Under the pieces are notes generated by a model, which ran no database searches, was not told the DNA's origin, and saw only the letters and a program-made list of their open reading frames with translations. This document shows, piece by piece, positions 24,253 through 31,137 of a stretch of DNA of 41,145 nt. Source of the DNA: JAWLGW01 sp964569055 (GTDB lineage: Bacteria; Planctomycetota; J058); contig CAZMSZ010000014.1 of assembly GCA_964569055.1 (NCBI GenBank), forward strand, positions 1 through 41,145. Direction: 5' to 3'. Each line of letters opens with the position of its first letter. Position 1 is the stretch's first letter. The position numbers and the translations under genes were made by a program.

Positions 24253-25157
24253 GGCGCGATCACCGCCGCGCGCTCGACGCCTTCGAGGCCAACGCCCGCG
24301 CTCGCAACCTGGCCGCGCAGACGATCCGCGAGCGTCGGCGGGTCGGCCTCCGCTTCCTGGCCTCGCTCGGGTCCAAGCGGCTGGCCCAGGCCACCCACGA
24401 CGACGTGCGCCGCTACCTGGCCGCGCGCGCGCCGCAGCTCCGCAGCCTGCGCCACGAGGTCTCCTGCCTGCGTTGCTTCCTCCGGGCCGTGCTGCCGCCG
24501 GGCCCGCTGCCGACCGACGGCCTCGGTCCCCTGCGCCCCAACCCGCGGCCGCCCGTGCTGCTCTCGCCGCAGGGCGTGGCGCGCCTCCTCGCCACGGCGC
24601 TCGACGCCCAGGCCCGCGGGCGCGGCTTCCGCGCCCAGCGCCAGGCCTTCGCCCTCCGGGACCGCGCCCTGCTCGAGCTGCTCTACGGGGTGGGGCTGCG
24701 CTGCGCCGAGGCGGCGGCGGTCAAGCTGGTCGACCTCGACCTCGACCTCGGCACGCTCCTCCTGCGCCGGGTGAAGCGCGGCCAGAGCCGGGTCGTGCCC
24801 CTCCCGCCCGCCGCGCTCCCGCACCTCTCCCGCTACGTGTTCGAGGGCCGCCCCGCGCTCCTCCACGCCCGCCACGACGACCAAGGCGCGCTGTTCCTCA
24901 GCCTCCGCGGCCGACCGCTGGGGACCGCCACGATCAACCGCCTCGTCGGCAAGCTCGCCCGCCTCGCTGGCGTCCGCGCCCACCCCCACGCCTTCCGCCG
25001 CGCCCTCGCCACGCACCTCGTCCGCGAGGGCGCGTCCGTCCCCGCCGTGAAGGAGCTGCTCGGCCACGCCAACCTCTCCACGACCGCCGCCTACGTGGCC
25101 GTCGACCTCGAGGACCTGCGGCGCGCGGTAGGGAAGTTGGAGCGGCCCCCGAGGTAG
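24249..25157 (+). CDS. Tyrosine recombinase, XerD/integrase-like (second of pair)
   Basis: A 302-aa tyrosine recombinase of typical XerC/D length. It has an N-terminal core-binding domain (ALDAFEANARARNLAAQTIRE) and a catalytic domain with Arg in GVGLRCAEA, Lys in RRVKRGQSR, HAFRR, LLGHANLSTT and the tyrosine of AAYVAV. It is only moderately similar to its upstream partner, so the pair is not a simple recent duplication. The ATGA overlap indicates coupled translation. Paired tyrosine recombinases can act as a heteromeric complex on asymmetric att sites. No att core could be identified nearby. Confidence 0.9.
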   Translation: MRRDHRRALDAFEANARARNLAAQTIRERRRVGLRFLASLGSKRLAQATHDDVRRYLAARAPQLRSLRHEVSCLRCFLRAVLPPGPLPTDGLGPLRPNPRPPVLLSPQGVARLLATALDAQARGRGFRAQRQAFALRDRALLELLYGVGLRCAEAAAVKLVDLDLDLGTLLLRRVKRGQSRVVPLPPAALPHLSRYVFEGRPALLHARHDDQGALFLSLRGRPLGTATINRLVGKLARLAGVRAHPHAFRRALATHLVREGASVPAVKELLGHANLSTTAAYVAVDLEDLRRAVGKLERPPR

Positions 25158-25255
25158 CGCGCCCCTGCCACGTCGGGTTGCAGCCGTGGCTCGCTCAACC
25201 GAGTGTGGTCGGCAGGGCCGCGCCTCGTCCGCGGCGCGTTGGAGGACGCGAGGGG

Positions 25256-25939
25256 ATGAGCAAGACCAAGGGCACCAAGAAGACTGCAAGGAAGAAGGCC
25301 AGCAAAGCCGCCGTCCGCAAGAAGGCTCCGCGGCCGAAGGCCGCCAAGAAGGCCGCCAGGCCGAAGGTCTCGCCCACCCCGAGCGCTGCCTCCAGCACTA
25401 TCCAAGCGTTCTGTCGGCAAGTGCGTGCTCGCTCGAGGGAGATTGAGCAGGGCCTGCACCTCCTCGAGATGGCAGGGCTGCACGGCCTCACGGTGGGCCT
25501 CCTCCGGCAGGAGCTCGACTCCCTCGTCCGTGTCGTCTACATGCTCAAGCAGACGCCGGCACGGCGAGAGGAGCTAGCAGAGGCCTCGATCGAAGGCAGG
25601 CTCTGGAAGCAGCCCACCGGCAAGGGCCGCATCACGGACAAGGAAATGGTGGACCTGGCTCAGGGGCTGCACGGCTGGACCCAGTCCGTGTACCGGTTTG
25701 GGTGCGCGTTCATTCACCTGTCCAACTGCCACGACTACCTGACCCGCGATCCGTTCGGCCTGCTCCCGCAGCAGGAGCAACGGGACATCCTCCACCACAT
25801 GCGCCACTATCACGGCGGCCCGCCGGGGTCCTCGGTTACATACCGCGACCTCCTCCCGTACCTCCCACGCGTGTTCCACAAGCTCTCGTCGAACCTCGAG
25901 CACTACGTCCAGACCTTGGAGCAGGGAGGGACGATCTGA
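25256..25939 (+). CDS. Hypothetical protein with lysine/alanine-rich N-terminal tail
   Basis: A 227-aa protein of unknown function. The first 45 or so residues are Lys/Ala-rich with AAKKAARPK-type motifs, resembling histone H1-like tails, and could bind nucleic acid. The remainder is a compact helical domain with the conserved-looking segment FGCAFIHLSNCHDYLTRDPF and a later DILHHMRHYHGG. The FxHLSNxHxY part recalls HEPN or DUF5677-like folds, but this is a weak resemblance only. The ATG at 25256 is chosen because GGAGGACGCGAGGGG precedes it and the tail starts there; the longer open frame upstream is the shadow of the recombinase. It is probably cargo of the element. Confidence 0.7.
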   Translation: MSKTKGTKKTARKKASKAAVRKKAPRPKAAKKAARPKVSPTPSAASSTIQAFCRQVRARSREIEQGLHLLEMAGLHGLTVGLLRQELDSLVRVVYMLKQTPARREELAEASIEGRLWKQPTGKGRITDKEMVDLAQGLHGWTQSVYRFGCAFIHLSNCHDYLTRDPFGLLPQQEQRDILHHMRHYHGGPPGSSVTYRDLLPYLPRVFHKLSSNLEHYVQTLEQGGTI

Positions 25940-25969
25940 GCAGCTGACGGCCGGGGGCGGACGGACCGC

Positions 25970-26392
25970 TCAGGGCGTGGGGTTGCGAGTCCAATCCTCC
26001 AACGTGAGCGCGGGCAGGCGGGTGAAGTCCGCGTCCGCGGTCACCAGGACTGCCCCGAGCGCTTGAGCGGTCCCGGCGATCCACAGGTCGTTCTCATCGA
26101 GCGCCGTGCCTGCCTGCTCCGCGCTTCTCTTGAGGTGTGCGTAGTGGTCGGCCACGTCTGGCTCCACGGCCTCGCAGCCGACAGCCGCGAAGAGCTGCAG
26201 CGCCTTCCCCTCGAGTGCCTGGCGCCGCTTCCCCTGGGGTAGGCGCTCGATCCCATACAGGATCTCTCCGCGGACCGTGGCCGAGATCGTCAGGCGATCC
26301 CCAGCCGCCAGGGCGCCGATACGTGCACGCACGTTGGCGTCGTCCCGCATGAGGTAGCTGAACGTGGTCGTGTCGAGCAGGTAGACAGCCAC
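25970..26392 (-). CDS. VapC-type PIN-domain toxin ribonuclease
   Basis: This 140-aa PIN-domain RNase is the toxin of a type II toxin-antitoxin pair; VapC enzymes cleave tRNA or rRNA when released by their antitoxin. The acidic residues expected for the Mg2+ site are present: D7 (YLLDTTTF), E43 (VRGEILYG), D102 (ENDLWIA) and D120 or D122 (VTADADF). Its start lies 6 bp after the stop of the antitoxin gene, the usual VapB-VapC order and spacing. It stands opposite to the recombinase operon and is typical island cargo. Confidence in the family is high; the exact RNA target is unknown. Confidence 0.9.
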   Translation of the reverse strand: MAVYLLDTTTFSYLMRDDANVRARIGALAAGDRLTISATVRGEILYGIERLPQGKRRQALEGKALQLFAAVGCEAVEPDVADHYAHLKRSAEQAGTALDENDLWIAGTAQALGAVLVTADADFTRLPALTLEDWTRNPTP

Positions 26393-26398
26393 CGAGCC

Positions 26399-26653
26399 TC
26401 AGTCGAGGGGGGACCCGAACTGAACCGGCCGCTTGCCGCGCTCGATCTCCTGGAGCAACTCGGCGACGTCCTCGGCGGTGACGCCGGGCGGCCCTGCCAT
26501 CGCGGCCAAGACCGCCTGAGGAGTGCCGCGCGCGCCGCTCTCGACGGTCACGAGGACGGGAGTCCCGTCGGGGAGACGGACTCCCTGCTCGAACACGACG
26601 CCGCCCCCTTTGACGACGCCCCTGAAGGTCTTGCTCTCGTCGACGTGGGCCAT
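26399..26653 (-). CDS. Cognate antitoxin of the PIN-domain toxin
   Basis: This 84-aa protein upstream of the PIN toxin is its likely antitoxin. An N-terminal beta-rich part (KTFRGVVKGGGVVFEQGVRLPDGTPVLVTV) resembles the AF2212/AbrB-like antitoxins that pair with PIN toxins. The C-terminal helix (AEDVAELLQEIERGKRP) would wrap the toxin. The ATG at 26653 is preferred because the domain begins there; the upstream frame has unrelated composition. It is presumably autoregulated with VapC from the promoter between it and the divergent orphan toxin gene, although no operator was recognised. Confidence 0.75.
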   Translation of the reverse strand: MAHVDESKTFRGVVKGGGVVFEQGVRLPDGTPVLVTVESGARGTPQAVLAAMAGPPGVTAEDVAELLQEIERGKRPVQFGSPLD

Positions 26654-26730
26654 GTCGGCATCGTATCTCACATGCCCCGCGTTGAGCCAGCCGAGGAACC
26701 AGATACGCGGGACCACCTGGCACCCCGCGG

Positions 26731-27468
26731 GTGCCGGAGCCACCATCCGCCATGCCTGGCACCAGCGGACCCTGCGGGCTCATCCTGCGAGCGCTGCTCG
26801 CCCTGCTCCTGGTGTCGCTCCCCGCCGCGGCGATGCCCGCGAGCGCCATCGCGCTGTTCGATCTTGGTGGCCCAGTCGAGAGGCCAGGCGCGGGCGCCGC
26901 CGAGACCCGGGTCCACAGCGAAGTACACACCTACTTCGTTAGCGGGGCTCAGGGGGCAGCAGGGGCCGATTCGCCGGCAGTGCTGGTGCATAACGTCAGC
27001 CTCAGGCGTCTCATCGGCCGCTATGGGGCCTATGTGAAGAAGGCCAAGGCCTCCGGTCGCCGGTTCATGGATTGGGCCCAGTTCCGCGGACGTCACTTCG
27101 CCCAGCGTGCCAGGGCGCTCGGCGAAGCAGGAAGGCCGTGGGAGGGGCGGGCCGGCGCAAACCTCGAGCTCAGTGGCCGCGTCGCGGGACTCAGCCGAAG
27201 TGCTCATGTCGGTGCGGAGTGGGTCGAGTCCGGCACGGGACGGTCAATTGACCTGATGCTCGGCATGAGGATCCCATCACGCGCTCTACGCCAACAGATA
27301 GCAGGCCGTCACCTCGAGCGACAGATGCTCCGTCACATGGGTAAGGCAGACGTCACCGTCGTTTCGACTCGATACCTCAGGGGCCAAAACCTCCGTGACG
27401 TTCAGGCCATGGTTCAGCGACTGCAGGGCGCGGTTCCGGGGAAGCAACTGTGGATCGGCAACTACTGA
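26731..27468 (+). CDS. Orphan Hint-remnant plus toxin tip with new signal-like N-terminus
   Basis: This 245-aa protein is a displaced polymorphic-toxin tip. Residues 64-95 or so (VHSEVHTYFVSG...AVLVHNVSLRRLIGR) match the end of the RHS Hint domain at 10.6-10.7 kb (HTYFVAG...GVLVHNVSLRGLIGR), so it keeps the last Hint strand and the cleavage junction but lacks the catalytic cysteine part. Before that lies a hydrophobic segment (LILRALLALLLVSLPAAAMP) that could act as a signal peptide or anchor. The C-terminal 150 residues are a different, basic, helix-rich domain (GRSIDLML, ERQMLRHMGKADVTVVSTRYL), possibly a nuclease. Starts GTG 26731 or ATG 26752 are both possible. It overlaps the convergent downstream gene by 7 bp. 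Confidence 0.65.
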   Translation: MPEPPSAMPGTSGPCGLILRALLALLLVSLPAAAMPASAIALFDLGGPVERPGAGAAETRVHSEVHTYFVSGAQGAAGADSPAVLVHNVSLRRLIGRYGAYVKKAKASGRRFMDWAQFRGRHFAQRARALGEAGRPWEGRAGANLELSGRVAGLSRSAHVGAEWVESGTGRSIDLMLGMRIPSRALRQQIAGRHLERQMLRHMGKADVTVVSTRYLRGQNLRDVQAMVQRLQGAVPGKQLWIGNY

Positions 27469-28082
27469 GGTGTCTGGACCACGTGACCCGAGACGGCCCA
27501 ATCTGCCACCGCTCTAAGCAAGCTCTCCCGAAAGTGGGGAGGCGGAGAGCCTAGGAGTAGTCCACCACCCAACTCGACGACGACCCACGCTGCCTCAACG
27601 CACTTTCGACGTTTCCGCTGAAGGGCGAGAACCACGACATTGAGGCAGGCGGGATCTAGGGTATCCGCCGATCCCTCGAAGCGGCTCGATCGCGAGCCCG
27701 AAAGTCGCAAGGCCTCCTCAGCGTGCTCCACGCCAGGGTGGCGCAGCCATGCCTCGGCTGCGGCCCGAAGTTGCCTCGAGCCCTCTGTCTCTGGACGGCC
27801 GGAGTACCGTCGTGCAGCAAGCGCAGCGACGCCAGCCGCAGCAGAACCGGTGGGGCCGAACCTCAACAACCCGAGGATCCAAGAGCGAAGGTCAGGCGGC
27901 GCCTCTACCGGCCTCCCCAGTGCAGCGCGAGCGGCTTCGTGGCCGCAGTACGCCGCCAGTTCCAGCTTCTCTCCAGGCAGGTCTCCACTGCGGACTCGCT
28001 CGAGTAGATAGGCGACCTCGTCCACCACGGCTCCGGTCTCCTGCCAGCGCCTCTCCAAAGCTCGGAGCCTCTCGTCGCTCAC
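27462..28082 (-). CDS. Small helical protein coupled to the NTPase-nuclease
   Basis: A 206-aa protein starting MSDERLRALERRWQETG and continuing with LELAAYCGHEAARAALG. I recall similar starts in many proteins of Planctomycetota and Myxococcota (the TIGR02996-like type), but no function is known. The remainder is Ala/Leu-rich helices, probably a small repeat domain. The GTG start overlaps the stop of the NTPase-nuclease gene (GTGA), so translation is coupled and the two products probably work together. Its stop overlaps that of the convergent orphan toxin by 7 bp. An immunity or adaptor role is possible but unsupported. Confidence 0.75.
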   Translation of the reverse strand: MSDERLRALERRWQETGAVVDEVAYLLERVRSGDLPGEKLELAAYCGHEAARAALGRPVEAPPDLRSWILGLLRFGPTGSAAAGVAALAARRYSGRPETEGSRQLRAAAEAWLRHPGVEHAEEALRLSGSRSSRFEGSADTLDPACLNVVVLALQRKRRKCVEAAWVVVELGGGLLLGSPPPHFRESLLRAVADWAVSGHVVQTPQ

Positions 28083-30219
28083 CGAGCCCCCCCCTCGCTC
28101 CTTCCCTTGATCGCCTTCTTCTTGGTGGAGGCCTTCTTCTTGGTGGAGGCCTTCTTCTTGGTGGAGGCCTTCTTCTTGGTGGAGGNNNNNNNNNNNNNNN
28201 NNNNNNNNNNNNNNNNNNNNNNNNNNNNNNNNNNNNNNNNNNNNNNNNNNNNNNNNNNNNNNNNNNNNNNNNNNNNNNNNNNNNNGCCTTCTTCTTGGTG
28301 GAGGCCTTCTTCTTGGTGGAGGCCTTCTTCTTGGTGGAGGCCTTCCTTCTCGTGCCTACGTCCAGCCGAGCGTCTAGAACGAATGTCGCCAGCTGGGCAT
28401 CATTGGTGGAGAGCTGGGACGCCTGCTCGGCCAGAAAGGACTCCAGAGCCTCGCGGTCCCTCCGGACCCACTTTCGTCGTCGGCGTCCGTCGGTAGAGTC
28501 CCACTCGGTGCACCGGTAGTGCCCTACGAGATACAGGCCGTGGCTGCAATCGGCGTTCTCGGCCAGATACCGATCGCGAAGCTGGTCGCGCATTGCAGTC
28601 TCGAGGTCAGGGTTCCATGCCCCCTTCACTTCCACAACGAGACCAAGCGGGCGCGCTCGAACTCCTCCGCCTGATACTGTCGCGGAGATCCTTATGTCGG
28701 TGCGCTCCCCGCGGCGGATCTGAACTTCGCGTCCAACGATGATCCCTCGCTCTTCAAGGTCGCGTCGCAGGAAACTCGCTACGCGATCGGAGAGGTCCTC
28801 CTCTTCCTTCGGTCTCCAAGAACCGGGCTGCACCTCGTTCCAGAGACCCCGAACAGAGGGGTACTCGCCCAGCAGATCCTCTTGGAACCGTCGTAGGCTC
28901 GTGGCCACAACCTCCAAGAGCTGAGTTCCGCTATCCACGAAGCGCGCTTCGCGGCGTCGGGCAAGCTGCGCGAGGTGAGCAACGTCGACCGGCGGGCAGC
29001 TCCGCTCGTTGAGATCGTCACGAGCCTCAGCCAGCACATGGTCTAACCAGTCCTCGTCGGGCAGCGCCGCGCGGATTCGCGAAAGCTCCTCAAGACTCAC
29101 CAGGGTCCCGCGCCTACTCAGAGCCGTCAACGTGGCGTTCCGGAGGTCAGCGACTTGGTGCCTCCGCGTGACCGCAGTCAAGGTCCCGTTCAGACGCGGG
29201 TCCTCGGCGAAAGGGAAGCGCCCCACGAGCCAGAGGTATAGCGTGGCGAGTTGGCGGGGCTCAAGGTCCCGGAGCAAGCTCGGGTTGTCCCTGAACGAGT
29301 CGTCCGCAAACTCGAGGAAGATCGCTTCCGCCACTTCAGGCTGTTGCTCCAGCAAGGCTTCGACGACCGGCCACGTGCGAACTGGCTGGTGGGTCAGGGC
29401 GACGACGCCGCAAGCAACAGTGCGTGCCCGCTCGTCCTCCGTCCCGGGAATCGCGCCCAGGCGGCCTAGACACCACGTCAGTGCGTCCTCGCTCCCGGCC
29501 TCGAGAAGTGGAGCCATGGCAGAAGCCAAGGCGCGTGGACCTAGCGCACAGGAGGTTGCCCAGGAGAAGACGTGACCCCTCAACCGGTCATCCCAGCAAC
29601 TCTCCAGGCGATCCAGTACGAAGAGGCGAGAGTCCTCGCCACGCAACTCGGCGTCGAGCAATACGTCGAGCACTTCGAGGAACCGATCCGGCGCATGTCG
29701 ATACGCGAAACGCGCTACCTCCTGCGCTACCTCCGGCTCTCCAGCGCCGGGGTTGAGAGGGTAGTGGACCGCGGTCGCAACCCAGCGCTCCCATGACTCC
29801 ACGGGGAGTGCAGCCAGCGCCTGTGGATCATGCTGTCCCAGGGTGTAGAGCGCGCGGAAGGCCGCGACCTCAAGCCATGAGTGACTCCCCGGCACGGCTT
29901 CAGTGGGAGAGCCCGGTTGGGAGAGGAAGACTGCCGTCGCGCCGCCGACCCGCTCGGCAAGCCGGGCTTCCAGGGCCTCAAGCTCTGTAGTCTTCCCAAG
30001 ACCTGACTCGCCAAGGAGAACTCGACAGCCGGTGTTGACCTCGGGGCTGAGCGATACGAGCGGAAGCTCTCGACGGTAGACCTCTGGGTCCAGGAGGAAC
30101 CCTTCTTCGTCTACCAGAGGACCTTCCCCACGAGGTGCCCAGTACCGCCGGATAGCTGGCAGTTGCGCAGCCAGCGTCCTGGGAATACGTGTGGTGGGGA
30201 TCTCGCTCACAGAGGGCAT
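28079..30219 (-). CDS. NTPase with C-terminal PD-(D/E)XK nuclease and ASTKKK repeat tail (spans gap)
   Basis: The protein has a P-loop NTPase N-terminally (Walker A GESGLGKTT at 70-78), a long helical middle of about 400 residues, and then a restriction-endonuclease-like domain. In that domain D508 (TDIRIS) and E530-V-K532 (GLVVEVKGAW) fit the PD-(D/E)XK signature, followed by an Arg/Lys-rich linker. It ends in tandem ASTKKK hexapeptides. The assembly gap lies in this tail. To the left of the gap the repeat frame continues and ends ...AIKGRSEGGAR-stop at 28079-28081. With the 100-N placeholder the frames disagree, but an 18n-1 gap restores them. The ATG at 30219 has GGAGG 11 nt upstream; ATG 30264 is an alternative. 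A defence role is inferred from architecture. Confidence 0.75.
28113..28339 (-). repeat. 18-bp tandem repeat encoding ASTKKK hexapeptides
   Basis: The plus-strand unit is GCCTTCTTCTTGGTGGAG. Four perfect copies (28113-28184) lie left of the N run and three (28286-28339) lie right of it. On the coding minus strand they give Ala-Ser-Thr-Lys-Lys-Lys. The copies are identical at nucleotide level, indicating recent expansion or homogenisation by slippage. Copy number is probably variable between strains and is unknown here because the assembly broke inside the array. Confidence 0.95.
28186..28285. other. Assembly gap (100 N) inside 18-bp repeat
   Basis: The left flank ends with a full repeat unit plus one G, and the right flank begins exactly with GCC of a new unit. 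Joining in register therefore requires a gap of 18n-1 bases, not 100. That length class also restores the reading frame of the NTPase-nuclease gene, so two independent arguments agree. Confidence 0.95.
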
Positions 30220-31137
30220 GCTACCAGTGGCCTCCCACGTCTCTTTCACTGGAACACCGTGCAACGCATCGTCTTCGCATTCGTGCCAAGCGTGTCATCT
30301 GGGAGCCCGACGTCGATGGTCAGCGGTCGGGGAATGGGACACGCCTCGGGTCGCTGAAAGGGACACACCCCACACCAGGCCTCGATTTCGTCGAGCACTG
30401 TGCTGACGAGAGTTGTGGCCTGTTCCTCCTTGGTCGGGTCAGCACATCGAGCGCGCCCCGTTGCCCGCCCTGCTACAGGGGCCGGGCCAACTGCCGCGCA
30501 CGGTCTCCGCGCGCTCACGCCGGGATGCGTTCCGCCAGTTCCGCATGGGGGGCCGGGCCAACTGCCGCGCACGGTCTCCGCGCGCTCACGCCGGGATGCG
30601 TTCCGCCAGTTCCGCATGGGGGGCCGGGCCAACTGCCGCGCACGGTCTCCGCGCGCTCACGCCGGGATGCGTTCCGCCAGTTCCGCATGGGGGGCCGGGC
30701 CAACTGCCGCGCACGGTCTCCGCGCGCTCATGGCCTCGGAATCGCGCGAAATGCGGGTGATGTCCGGACATTTGGGTCGCGAACGCGCCCAACGCGCTGG
30801 GGTATCAACGGTTCTGCGGATCTGGACCCGATGGACATCGCGGTCACGATGTCCGCCGCCGGGCACAAGCCGTGGCGGGTGTTGCGCTTGTGGCTCGGTC
30901 CTCGTGTCCGCGTGGTCCGGACGTTAGATCCCGCGATGTCCGCGCGTGACCGCTCCGCTGGTCCGGGTCGGTGGCCTCCAGAGCCCGCCGCGAGCCGTCG
31001 GCGCCTTGACGGTCGGCAGCCCGGATGCAGACTCACCGTAGGCGGCCGAGAGGGGGGAGCGAGCGAGCACGCGCCTGACCCTCCAGCGCTGGCAACCGAG
31101 CCCCGACGGAGCCCAGAAGCCCGACCCCGCCGTCTCC
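30220..31137. other. Intergenic region with right 71-bp repeat array
   Basis: About 900 bp without a convincing gene. It contains four 71-bp repeats (annotated separately) and, beyond them, a 12-bp palindrome ATGTCCGGACAT at 30760-30771 with further TGTCCG/GTCCGG words up to 30990. Frames that cross the repeats give near-identical low-complexity peptides and are not taken as genes. Confidence 0.6.
30481..30731 (+). repeat. 71-bp tandem repeat array, right copy
   Basis: CCAACTGCC recurs at 30487, 30558, 30629 and 30700, an exact 71-bp period over four copies. The fourth copy is cut short, diverging after CGCGCGCTCA. The units are nearly identical to each other and match the left array except for AACTGCC in place of GACTGCC and AGTTCCGCATGG in place of ACTTTCCCACGG. 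Orientation is the same as the left array, about 14 kb away. There are no spacers between units. Confidence 0.95.

Larger units (their letters stand above)
17015..25157 (+). mobile_element. Phage/satellite-like integrative element core
   Basis: Six codirectional genes form a compact module: Nu1-like small terminase, large terminase fused to a major capsid protein, coiled-coil protein, helicase-like ATPase, and two tyrosine recombinases. Junctions are tight, including GTGA and ATGA 4-bp overlaps. A five-palindrome array separates the packaging and replication/integration halves. Portal, protease, head-tail and lysis genes are absent, so it is either a degraded prophage or a satellite-type element depending on a helper. 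Exact ends (att sites) were not identified; the flanking 71-bp repeat arrays are candidates for the boundaries. Confidence 0.6.

Noticed and set aside
27892..28185. Pro/Arg-rich C-terminus (PPPRRR repeats) of the NTPase-nuclease
   Set aside because: It arises only because the placeholder gap shifts the frame; the repeat register gives the ASTKKK frame instead.
16352..30731. 71-bp arrays as CRISPR or as integron attC clusters
   Set aside because: Units follow each other directly with no spacers or cassettes, are longer than CRISPR repeats, and no cas or integron integrase gene is near; the recombinases lack the integron-specific context.
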